A stretch of 11,060 nt of DNA from Woeseia sp964560775 (lineage in GTDB: Bacteria > Pseudomonadota > Gammaproteobacteria > Steroidobacterales > Woeseiaceae). Under the pieces are notes generated by a model, which worked only from the letters and a program-made list of their open reading frames with translations, made no database searches and had not been told where the DNA came from. The first letter of the stretch is position 1; each line of letters starts with the position of its first letter. This document shows, piece after piece, positions 1 through 5,974 of the stretch. Both the position numbers and the translations under genes were made by a program. Where the stretch lies: NCBI GenBank assembly GCA_964560775.1, contig CAZLNH010000141.1, positions 1 to 11,060 on the forward strand, in the 5' to 3' direction.

Positions 1-181
1 TGAGTACTTCACCATTGGGCGAGATGCTGACGAAAACGCCCGGAATCAATCCGGACGCGGTCTGTCGAGAAGGCCGAAAGCGTTCGCAGCCCGGTAGGCC
101 AAAAACACCGACCGTAAAACTTCCAGCTGCAAAAAGGTGCAAGAACTCCCGGCGGGTTATTGTCTGTATTTTTTTTATCAA
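1..181 (-). CDS. Partial twin-arginine-exported protein, probably molybdenum hydroxylase large subunit (IorB-like), N-terminus only
   Basis: Sixty codons are visible on the minus strand before the left edge cuts the gene. There is no ATG. The likely start is TTG at 181-179, preceded at about 7-8 bases by a GGGG run, with an in-frame stop at 214-212; TTG at 211-209 is an alternative. The N-terminus has two lysines, then TRREFL (twin arginines at residues 10-11), a hydrophobic stretch, and LPGC with Cys32. That is a Tat signal and possibly a lipobox. The mature part begins with GVFVSISPNGEVL, which resembles the opening of the molybdopterin-binding subunit of periplasmic xanthine dehydrogenase/isoquinoline 1-oxidoreductase enzymes. 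Those hydroxylate or oxidise aldehydes and N-heterocycles. The Tat signal is seen directly. The family call rests on one short motif recalled from memory and is tentative. The gene lies 78 bases downstream of the next minus-strand gene and could share its transcript. Confidence 0.5.
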   Translation of the reverse strand, partial: MIKKIQTITRREFLHLFAAGSFTVGVFGLPGCERFRPSRQTASGLIPGVFVSISPNGEVL

Positions 182-259
182 CTTTGAACCCCAGCTCGAG
201 TTGCGGCGCAATTACAGGGCTGTAACCTATGTCTTCGATAATTCCCGACTAAGCGCAGG

Positions 260-1303
260 TTAATTTTCATGAGCAGCGGGATCGACTCGTTCCAGCCAGA
301 TCTCGCGCCAATATGACGGAATTGCACGTGGACAGAATAGCCGGCAATTGCTGAACTCTGACCGGCAAACTACGCCATCCAGTATTACGCTGGGCGTGCC
401 CATTTTCATCATCCTTCCGGTTTTCTCGTTGATAATGCGATCAACACGACGCACGACGTTGTAGGTGTTGCCGCAATACGGCACAAGCTCCTCCCCAAAC
501 CCCATACCTCGATTTTGTTTCGCCCGATTGAGCGTTTCCACAATTTCATCATGCGACTTGACGCGGACCGATTCGCCAACTTGTAGATTCAGGTCAACTC
601 GCGGTGTATTGGTACCGACAGGTAATTTTCCCGATTTATAAGGGTATATATGACCGCCAGATTTCAGTTGTAGCCGGTCGTATATATTTCGCCAAAGACG
701 GTAACCGACTCCCCATCCCATAAGCTTGTGAAGGCCATGGAAAAACCACACCCGCACCATTCGTGAAGCTGAGATATTGCCCGATGTCAGATCCTGCAGA
801 TACTGTCGCAGATCCCACCACTTTAGCAGAGTGGTGGCGTCATAAAGGTTCGTGGCCTGACACTGATAGATCGCTTCGCCGTCATTGGGATCCATTCGAC
901 AGGTTGTCGCTTCGAGAAATTCTCGAAGGCGTTCCCGAGACACTGATTCCGCCGCGGTCCAGTCCGTTAAATCCGAGTCTACCTTCCTCGCGTCGGAGAC
1001 TCGCGTCAGCCAGGCGTCTTTCCAGAAAAGCAGGCACATTGCGTGGCAATCCCCGTGGTCGGAGCCGTCACACCGCGCGTCCTCCAGATGCACGCAGTCG
1101 GCCAATCGGCGGCCGCCCGTTTGATTTATGGTGTCGCATGTCTTGTGCGCACGCTTGGCCACCCTGATTCGCTTGCCAGTAAAGGCGAGCATTTCCGGCA
1201 TAAACGGCATCTTGTTGAGGCAGCCCGACGCATCCAGTGTGGCCAGTATTTCTTCAGCTGACTTTACCTGAACGAGGTCACCAGCTCGTAGTTTTCTTCT
1301 CAT
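260..1303 (-). CDS. Conserved protein of unknown function with two Cys-containing repeats
   Basis: A 347-residue protein with no signal peptide or membrane segment. ATG at 1303 has an AGGGGA about 12 bases upstream. Residues 7-102 and 243-341 are recognisably the same unit. Each opens with G-[DE]-x-V-x-VKS-x-[DE]-EI and an ML or LVPYC segment, continues with a basic [RK]RV stretch, and ends with Cys-x(6-7)-Cys-x3-Cys (C78/C86/C90 and C313/C320/C324) followed by W-[KR]-[DE]-x-WL-x-RV. The linker between them is aromatic-rich, with WWDLRQYL near residue 162. I recall similar hypothetical proteins beside polysaccharide genes in several phyla but know no function. The paired Cys clusters suggest metal or Fe-S binding, which is inference. 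It is transcribed divergently from the sugar operon and shares its 281-base control region. A regulator, scaffold or modifying enzyme for that pathway are all possible. Confidence 0.85.
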   Translation of the reverse strand: MRRKLRAGDLVQVKSAEEILATLDASGCLNKMPFMPEMLAFTGKRIRVAKRAHKTCDTINQTGGRRLADCVHLEDARCDGSDHGDCHAMCLLFWKDAWLTRVSDARKVDSDLTDWTAAESVSRERLREFLEATTCRMDPNDGEAIYQCQATNLYDATTLLKWWDLRQYLQDLTSGNISASRMVRVWFFHGLHKLMGWGVGYRLWRNIYDRLQLKSGGHIYPYKSGKLPVGTNTPRVDLNLQVGESVRVKSHDEIVETLNRAKQNRGMGFGEELVPYCGNTYNVVRRVDRIINEKTGRMMKMGTPSVILDGVVCRSEFSNCRLFCPRAIPSYWREIWLERVDPAAHEN

Positions 1304-1352
1304 CTAAACCATTTATCCCCTAAATCGACTGATTGACGGTGAGGATGCATCG

Positions 1353-1382
1353 CGCTTGTAACCATGACAAGCGGTATTGTCA
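1353..1382. repeat. Overlapping inverted repeats with TTGT/ACAA half-sites
   Basis: CGCTTGT (1353-1359) and ACAAGCG (1367-1373) form a perfect 7-base dyad with a 7-base spacer. TGACAA (1365-1370) and TTGTCA (1377-1382) form a second perfect 6-base dyad with a 6-base spacer. The two share the central ACAA arm, so only one can form at a time. This could be an operator with three half-sites, or a small RNA switch if transcribed. The symmetry is seen directly; the function is inferred. Confidence 0.4.
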
Positions 1383-1432
1383 CAGATGCGGGAAATCGGC
1401 ACGCGTGCAGGATTTGTGTGTAACTCCCTTAT

Positions 1433-1442
1433 GTCAATTGAC
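1433..1442. repeat. 10-base palindrome GTCAATTGAC
   Basis: A perfect palindrome in the middle of the divergent control region. Each half reads out as TTGAC, so it offers a back-to-back pair of -35-like boxes or a symmetric protein-binding site. No good -10 hexamer sits at the right spacing on either side, so an operator role is as likely as a promoter role. Confidence 0.3.
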
Positions 1443-1504
1443 GAATTAATGGCGCATTCCGTCGACAAAGACCAGCGAGAAACCCCGGGGTCAGAGTGAC
1501 GCGC

Positions 1505-1546
1505 CCAGTCAGTGTGCTGTAGTACGTGGAAACCACTCAGGACTGG
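1505..1546 (+). repeat. Nested hairpin in the leader of the sugar operon
   Basis: CCAGTC (1505-1510) pairs with GACTGG (1541-1546). Inside lies GTGG-AAA-CCAC (1526-1536). The 3' arm overlaps the first two bases of the ops-like element. JUMPstart leaders of polysaccharide operons have been proposed to form RNA stem-loops around ops, so this placement is suggestive. Whether the region is transcribed is not known. Confidence 0.35.
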
Positions 1547-1555
1547 CGGTAGCAT
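1545..1555 (+). promoter_or_regulatory. ops (operon polarity suppressor) element, putative RfaH recruitment site
   Basis: The plus strand reads GGCGGTAGCAT, matching the ops core GGCGGTAGCNT at every fixed position. In enterobacteria and relatives ops sits in the untranslated leader of long surface-polysaccharide, LPS and toxin operons. It pauses RNA polymerase so that RfaH, a NusG paralogue, can bind and suppress Rho termination. Here it lies in the leader of a seven-gene sugar operon, in the correct orientation and 29 bases before the ATG at 1585. The 10 fixed bases would match by chance about 0.02 times in 22 kb of scanned strand. One site alone is not proof, and the matching RfaH gene is outside the window. 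Confidence 0.6.
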
Positions 1556-1584
1556 ATGCCAGAGATAGGGGGGTGGGTACACTT

Positions 1585-2619
1585 ATGAAAGTCTTGTTGA
1601 CAGGCACCGACGGCTATATTGGGTCAGTCCTTGCGACGCAACTCATGAATGATGGGCACCACGTCGTCGGATTTGATACTGGCTTCTATCGTGCGGGCTG
1701 GCTTTTTACCGACCCGGCCTTTATGCCCCGGGCGCCGGAATCGATCATTGCGGATCTGCGCCAGCTAGCTCCGTCGATGCTACAGGGATTCGACGCAGTT
1801 GTGCACCTGGCCGAGCTGTCTAATGACCCGCTGGGAGAGTCAAACAGGGAGGTGACCTTCGACATCAATCATGGTGGTTCGGTGCTCTTGGCAAAAACTG
1901 CGAAAGCAGCCGGAGTCAAGCGTTTCATCTATACATCGAGTTGCAGTGTGTACGGTGTGGCAGATCAGGACGTCGTTGATGAGACCTCAAAAGTAAACCC
2001 GCAAACCGCGTATGCCGAATGCAAGGTGCTGGTCGAGCGAGATGTTGCTGCGCTTGCAGATGAAAAATTTATACCGGTCTTTTTGCGTAATGCAACGGCG
2101 TATGGGATCTCGCCGCGCATGCGATTCGACATTGTTTTGAACAATCTGTGCGGTCTCGCATGGACCACGGGTAAGATTGCGATGGTTAGCGACGGTACAC
2201 CGTGGCGTCCGATTGTCCATATTGAGGATATATGCACGGCGGTGCGGTGCGCGCTATCGGCACCGTCCGGGTCCGTTCACAATCAGATTTTTAATGTCGG
2301 CGATACAAACGAAAATTATCGCATCCGGGATATTGCTGGAATAGTAAAAGATATATTTCCGGATTGCGAAGTGACGTTTGGAGACAGCGGTGGTGACAAT
2401 CGCAGTTATCGAGTGGATTTCAGCAAAATTCATGATCAGTTGCCTGGATTTAAGTGCAGCTGGAATGCTCGGGCCGGAGCCGAGCAACTTCGCACGCTAT
2501 TCGAACGAATATGTATGTCGCCAGAGCAGTTCAATGCTGCCCCGTATACCCGGTTAAAATGCCTGCGCCAACTAATCGAAACCGGGCAAATCGACGACGC
2601 CTACTACTGGGCAGCCTGA
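1585..2619 (+). CDS. NAD-dependent epimerase/dehydratase (extended SDR), nucleotide-sugar modifying
   Basis: A 344-residue extended short-chain dehydrogenase/reductase, cytosolic, acting on a nucleotide sugar. The Rossmann motif is G7-x2-G10-x2-G13. Asp31 ends the second strand and favours NAD(H). Ser/Cys in TSSCSVYG (117-124) and the Y143-x3-K147 dyad complete the active site. The C-terminal half carries the usual substrate-domain segments (TPWRPIVH, FNVGDT). ATG at 1585 is preferred over GTG at 1573 because the run GGGGGGTGGG ends 7 bases before it. It is the first gene of the plus-strand operon, directly behind the ops-like element, and overlaps the epimerase gene by one base. Close relatives usually sit beside an RmlC-like epimerase and sugar methyltransferases (from memory). 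Whether it is a 4-epimerase, 4,6-dehydratase or ketoreductase cannot be told from sequence; the general family is certain. Confidence 0.92.
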   Translation: MKVLLTGTDGYIGSVLATQLMNDGHHVVGFDTGFYRAGWLFTDPAFMPRAPESIIADLRQLAPSMLQGFDAVVHLAELSNDPLGESNREVTFDINHGGSVLLAKTAKAAGVKRFIYTSSCSVYGVADQDVVDETSKVNPQTAYAECKVLVERDVAALADEKFIPVFLRNATAYGISPRMRFDIVLNNLCGLAWTTGKIAMVSDGTPWRPIVHIEDICTAVRCALSAPSGSVHNQIFNVGDTNENYRIRDIAGIVKDIFPDCEVTFGDSGGDNRSYRVDFSKIHDQLPGFKCSWNARAGAEQLRTLFERICMSPEQFNAAPYTRLKCLRQLIETGQIDDAYYWAA

Positions 2620-3182
2620 TGCATTTCAATATGACCACGATTTGTGGGGCGGTCCTGGTTGCGCCGGAAAAGCGCACGGACCAGCGCGGGTATTTCACCC
2701 GTGCCCGCTGCTCATCCGAGTTCCGCGCTGCCAACTTGCCTGATGTATTTGTGCAGACGAATATTTCGTACAATATTTCCAAAGGAACGTTTCGCGGTTT
2801 GCACTTCCAGGTTCCACCGTCGAAGGAGAGTAAGTTAGTTCGCTGCATTCGCGGTTCGATAGCCGATGTAATTGTTGATCTTCGTCCGGATTCAGATACC
2901 TTCCTCAAGCACGAATGGTTTATTCTTGATGAGAACGACCTTCATGCGCTGTATGTGCCCGCGGGAGTCGGCCATGGATTCTTGACCCAGTCTGATGACG
3001 TAATGGTGCTTTACGAAATGGGAGATTACTTTGCACCGGAACTGTCGCGCGGAGTTCGGGTGGACGACCCGTTACTTGGTATAAAGTTGCCAAGTGAAAT
3101 TGCGGTGATCAATCCCCGCGATGCCGCGTACCCGGACCTTGATGTAAAGATGCTCGACTGTTTCCGAGGAGAGCAGCATTGA
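2619..3182 (+). CDS. dTDP-4-dehydrorhamnose 3,5-epimerase family protein (RmlC-like)
   Basis: A 187-residue cupin-fold sugar epimerase that inverts C3 and/or C5 of a nucleotide-linked 4-keto-6-deoxyhexose. His62 in RGLHFQ, Tyr132 in LYEMGDYF and Asp168 in NPRDAAYP line up with the catalytic His, Tyr and Asp of RmlC. The VDDPLLGI segment is also typical. Length matches the family. The ATG at 2619 forms TGATG with the preceding stop, implying translational coupling; a second ATG at 2631 is possible. The frame stays open upstream to 2454, but that stretch lies inside the SDR gene and has no RmlC similarity. True RmlC uses dTDP sugars. Because the activating enzyme in this operon resembles CTP-dependent ones and no rmlA or rmlB is here, the natural substrate may be CDP-linked. 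This is inference. Confidence 0.9.
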   Translation: MHFNMTTICGAVLVAPEKRTDQRGYFTRARCSSEFRAANLPDVFVQTNISYNISKGTFRGLHFQVPPSKESKLVRCIRGSIADVIVDLRPDSDTFLKHEWFILDENDLHALYVPAGVGHGFLTQSDDVMVLYEMGDYFAPELSRGVRVDDPLLGIKLPSEIAVINPRDAAYPDLDVKMLDCFRGEQH

Positions 3183-4513
3183 CGGGGCCTGCTAAAAGCG
3201 GGGCAGTAAAAGCCTCCGGACCCGAGGCGCAATTAAATGCACTAATGCCGTTCGTGGAGTCACTGTATCCTATTTGTCGTAGTATCACGGGCGATGGTGT
3301 ACGTCAGACGTTGAGGCAAGTTACGCGGTACTTGCCGCTCGACATTGTTGAGGTACCGACTGGTACACCAGCATTCGATTGGATTGTGCCGAACGAGTGG
3401 AATATTCGTGATGCTTGGATAGCCGACAGTAACGGTACGCGCATAGTCGATTTTCATGCGTCAAATTTGCATGTGCTGAATTACAGCGAAGCCGTCGACA
3501 TGGAAGTGGATCGTGATACGCTGGATCAACACCTTTACTCACTGCCCGAGTACCCCGACTGGATTCCTTACAGGACAACCTATTATGCGAGCAAGTGGGG
3601 CTTTTGTCTGCAGCATCGTTTGCGTCAATCACTCACGGGCAACAGATTCCACGTCAGAATCGATGCGGATTTGGCTCCCGGACATCTGACTTATGGTGAA
3701 ATACTGATCCCGGGGGGCGATGAACATGAGGTGCTTATTTACACACATGTATGCCACCCGTCGCTATGCAATGACAACCTTAGTGGCATCGCAGTCGCTA
3801 CCGCGATAGGACAACGCCTGCTGGCGATGAATCACCGGCGCTATAGTTACAGAATTGTGTTTGCACCCGGGACGATAGGCTCTATCGTCTGGCTGAGCCG
3901 CAACCCGGCGGCGGCAAAGCGCATTGCACATGGCCTGATAGTTGGTCTTCTCGGAGACAAGGCGGCACCTACTTACAAGCGAACCCGGCATGGTGACCAT
4001 GAGATTGACCGGGTCGCAGAGCACGTGCTTACCACCAGGTTCCCTGAGTGCCGGATTACAGAATTTTCACCCTACGGGTACGATGAGCGGCAATTCGGCT
4101 CACCTGGTATCAATTTGCCGGTTGGCCGGCTGACCCGGTCAGTCAACGGCGGATATCCGGAATACCATACCTCCGCGGACAATCTGGATCTTGTTTCAGA
4201 GGAGCGCCTGCAAGAATCGCTGGATTTAGTGACCGAGATCATCTTCACACTCGAAAATAACCTTTACTATAAAAATATTCAGCCGTACTGCGAGCCCCAA
4301 CTAGGTCGTCGAGGCCTGTACCGGGATACCGGGGGTACCGCAATAGCCGACCGCGAGTCGGCTATCTTGTGGCTTTTGAATCAATCGGATGGGGGTATGA
4401 CTTTGCTCGACATCGCAAAAAAATCCGGAATCAACGTGCGTACCCTGGCCAAAGTGGCCGGTGAACTCGTCGACGCAGAGCTCCTTACTGTACTGCCGGG
4501 ACAGGGAGTATAG
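3179..4513 (+). CDS. Aminopeptidase-fold protein with C-terminal winged helix (DUF2172/DUF4910 family)
   Basis: A 444-residue protein of the peptidase-like family often found in polysaccharide and secondary-metabolite clusters. TTG at 3179 is chosen because GAGGAGAG lies just upstream and TTGA overlaps the previous stop by four bases. Likely zinc ligands are in THVCHPSLCNDNLSG (residues 189-203: H190/H193, D199) and GGYPEYHTSADNLD (H330). Other family segments are GDKAAPTYKRTRHGD and SPYGYDERQFGSPG. Residues 229-235 read APGTIGS where some homologues have PETIGS, so one acidic residue may be missing. Residues 385-440 look like the family's winged helix-turn-helix. There is no signal peptide, so it acts in the cytosol. 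Hydrolysis of an amide on a sugar intermediate fits better than protein breakdown, but no activity is established to my knowledge. The family call is firm; the function is unknown. Confidence 0.88.
   Translation: MTGPAKSGAVKASGPEAQLNALMPFVESLYPICRSITGDGVRQTLRQVTRYLPLDIVEVPTGTPAFDWIVPNEWNIRDAWIADSNGTRIVDFHASNLHVLNYSEAVDMEVDRDTLDQHLYSLPEYPDWIPYRTTYYASKWGFCLQHRLRQSLTGNRFHVRIDADLAPGHLTYGEILIPGGDEHEVLIYTHVCHPSLCNDNLSGIAVATAIGQRLLAMNHRRYSYRIVFAPGTIGSIVWLSRNPAAAKRIAHGLIVGLLGDKAAPTYKRTRHGDHEIDRVAEHVLTTRFPECRITEFSPYGYDERQFGSPGINLPVGRLTRSVNGGYPEYHTSADNLDLVSEERLQESLDLVTEIIFTLENNLYYKNIQPYCEPQLGRRGLYRDTGGTAIADRESAILWLLNQSDGGMTLLDIAKKSGINVRTLAKVAGELVDAELLTVLPGQGV
4343..4365 (+). repeat. Perfect 9-base inverted repeat inside the aminopeptidase-like gene
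   Basis: ATAGCCGAC (4343-4351) and GTCGGCTAT (4357-4365) flank the loop CGCGA. It lies at the junction between the peptidase-like domain and the winged helix. No T-run follows, so it is not an intrinsic terminator. It could be an RNA stability or pausing element, or chance. Confidence 0.35.
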
Positions 4514-4517
4514 AACG

Positions 4518-5300
4518 ATGAAGGTCGTGCTTTTTTGCGGCGGATTCGGTACCCGGCTCAGGGAGCATTCCGACGTCATACCGAAGCCACTTGTAGAAAT
4601 AGGTAATCGTCCTATCCTCTGGCATCTGATGAAGTATTACGCACACTTCGGCCATAGGGATTTCATCCTTTGCCTCGGTTACAAGGGTGAGATGATTAAG
4701 GAGTTTTTCCTTAACTACAATAGTTACCTGTACAGGAATTTTTTGATGAAGCAGGGCGGTAGGCAAATTGAGCCACCCGAAAGTGATATTGCCGACTGGA
4801 ATATTCGGTTTGTTGACACCGGCCTGCACGCAAATATTGGCGAGCGATTGATGGCGGTACGGGATTACTTGGCTGATGAAGACGTGTTTCTGGCGAATTA
4901 CTCGGACCAGCTGACGGACTTTCCTCTGCCTGAGATTATAGAATTCCACAAGCAGCGTAATATGGTTGCGAGTTTCCTAAGCGCCAAGCCTGCGCAATCG
5001 TTCCACCAGCTTCAGATTGACGAGGAGGGAACGGTGATTGAATTTGGTGCAGCAGCCAATTCCGACTATTGGATCAATGGTGGGTATCTTGTCCTGAATC
5101 GAGAAATTTTCAGTTACATGGAGAACGGTGACGAGTTGGTGGAAGCACCATTCTCACGCCTGATGAAGGAAAAGAAGCTCGGCTCAGTAAAGTGGTCTGG
5201 CTTCTGGTCTTCAATGGATACATTCAAGGACAAAATCATGTTCGACCGGATGAATGGTCGCGGTGAGCGGCCTTGGGAAGTTTGGCCAAACGGTAAGTAA
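4518..5300 (+). CDS. rfbF: Glucose-1-phosphate cytidylyltransferase-like sugar nucleotidyltransferase
   Basis: A 260-residue GT-A-fold enzyme that couples a hexose 1-phosphate to a nucleotide and releases pyrophosphate. The signature GGFGTRL (residues 8-14), then IPKPLVEIGNRPILWH, GYKGEMIKEFF, the NYSDQLTDF metal segment, NGGYLVLN and the ending GFWSSMDTFKDK match the RfbF type that makes CDP-glucose from CTP, at the usual length. ATG at 4518 follows AGGGAG by about 10 bases and comes 4 bases after the previous stop. It would supply the activated sugar for the two SDRs, the epimerase and the later methyltransferase. RfbF normally partners with CDP-glucose 4,6-dehydratase, which is not clearly present here unless one of the SDRs does the job. 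CTP rather than UTP or dTTP use is inferred from similarity alone. Confidence 0.85.
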   Translation: MKVVLFCGGFGTRLREHSDVIPKPLVEIGNRPILWHLMKYYAHFGHRDFILCLGYKGEMIKEFFLNYNSYLYRNFLMKQGGRQIEPPESDIADWNIRFVDTGLHANIGERLMAVRDYLADEDVFLANYSDQLTDFPLPEIIEFHKQRNMVASFLSAKPAQSFHQLQIDEEGTVIEFGAAANSDYWINGGYLVLNREIFSYMENGDELVEAPFSRLMKEKKLGSVKWSGFWSSMDTFKDKIMFDRMNGRGERPWEVWPNGK

Positions 5301-5303
5301 CGA

Positions 5304-5963
5304 ATGTTGCCAATCAGTTTTCTAAGCAACATGCACAGTCCCGCGACTGTGCTTTGCCTTGGCGCCCACAGTGATGATATAGAAATTGGCGCAGGGGCGA
5401 CAATTCTAACCATCGCAGAAGCAATACCGTCGGCAAGAAACATTTGGACTGTATTCGCCGGGCATGGTGGCAGGGGGGCTGAAGCGCAGAAGAGTGCCGA
5501 ATTTTTTACAGCGGGGTTCGCAACCGCAGAGATCGAGATTCACACATTTCGCGATGGATTTTTCCCACAGGAAACATCTGAAATAAAGAAATGTTTTGAG
5601 TCGTTAAAGACGAAGTGGAATCCTGACGTTATCCTGACTCATTATCGCGATGATCGCCACCAGGACCACCGCGTGATTTCGGACCTGACGTGGCAAACAT
5701 TTCGAAACCACCTGATTCTTGAGTATGAGATTCCCAAATACGATGGCGACTTTGGGACGCCCAACGTTTTTCTCCCCATCACTGATCATTTTCGCGAGCA
5801 GAAGAACACGGCTATAGAGCATGTTTTTGTTTCACAGCATGATAAAGGGTGGTTTTCCAGGGAGACGTTTGATGCAGTGATGCGCCTGCGAGGAATCGAA
5901 TGTAATGCTGAAAGCGGTTATGCCGAGGCGTTTTATTGCCGGAAAGCGCGTTTAGCACCTTAA
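5304..5963 (+). CDS. PIG-L/LmbE family deacetylase
   Basis: A 219-residue zinc hydrolase of the family that removes N-acetyl groups from GlcNAc-linked compounds (PIG-L, MshB, BshB). The N-terminal motif is GAHSDDIEIGAG, with His22, Asp24 and Asp25; the Pro common in AHPDD is Ser here, a variant I recall from relatives. HYRDDRHQDH near residue 113 supplies the third ligand, His122. With the ligands intact the enzyme should be active. There is no signal peptide, so it works in the cytosol, probably on a nucleotide sugar or precursor. ATG at 5304 starts 4 bases after the previous stop but has only a weak ribosome site; ATG at 5331 is an alternative. No aminotransferase or acetyltransferase is in view, so the amide it would cleave is unexplained. 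Confidence 0.88.
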   Translation: MLPISFLSNMHSPATVLCLGAHSDDIEIGAGATILTIAEAIPSARNIWTVFAGHGGRGAEAQKSAEFFTAGFATAEIEIHTFRDGFFPQETSEIKKCFESLKTKWNPDVILTHYRDDRHQDHRVISDLTWQTFRNHLILEYEIPKYDGDFGTPNVFLPITDHFREQKNTAIEHVFVSQHDKGWFSRETFDAVMRLRGIECNAESGYAEAFYCRKARLAP

Positions 5964-5970
5964 AGGAGGG
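5962..5970 (+). promoter_or_regulatory. Strong ribosome binding site of the oxygenase gene
   Basis: AAAGGAGGG overlaps the stop codon of the deacetylase gene and contains a full AGGAGG ending 5 bases before GTG at 5975. It settles the start of the next gene at this GTG rather than the in-frame TTG at 5936, and it is the best Shine-Dalgarno in the operon. Confidence 0.75.
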
Positions 5971-5974
5971 TGGG

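Larger units (their letters stand above)
1304..1584. promoter_or_regulatory. Divergent intergenic control region
   Basis: 281 bases lie between the start of the Cys-repeat gene (minus) and the start of the sugar operon (plus). Promoters for both directions must lie here unless transcription enters from outside. No textbook -35/-10 pair stands out. The best boxes are TTGACG at 1333-1338, and TTGACG at 1438-1443 facing right with TTGACA at 1437-1432 facing left, the last two back to back. The region contains several dyad symmetries and an ops-like element, listed separately. I see no convincing small gene. Confidence 0.6.

Noticed and set aside
15..263. 82-codon open frame on the plus strand at the left edge
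   Set aside because: It has no family motifs and lies opposite the Tat-signal gene, whose minus-strand frame looks truly coding.
763..1167. 134-codon plus-strand open frame opposite the Cys-repeat gene
   Set aside because: Arg/Ser/Pro-rich shadow of the well-supported minus-strand gene.
1482..1491. Palindrome ACCCCGGGGT in the control region
   Set aside because: Simple GC-rich self-complementarity without flanking half-sites or a known binding pattern.
1313..1582. 89-codon minus-strand open frame across the divergent control region
   Set aside because: Composition looks random, no ribosome site was seen, and it covers the regulatory symmetries and the ops-like element.
1573..1584. GTG at 1573 as the start of the first SDR
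   Set aside because: ATG at 1585 is preceded by a G-rich Shine-Dalgarno at the right spacing and begins directly with the Rossmann strand.
4755..4762. Second GGCGGTAG in the window
   Set aside because: It lies inside the cytidylyltransferase coding sequence and continues GCA instead of CNT, so it lacks the full ops core. It shows the 8-base core alone can occur by chance.
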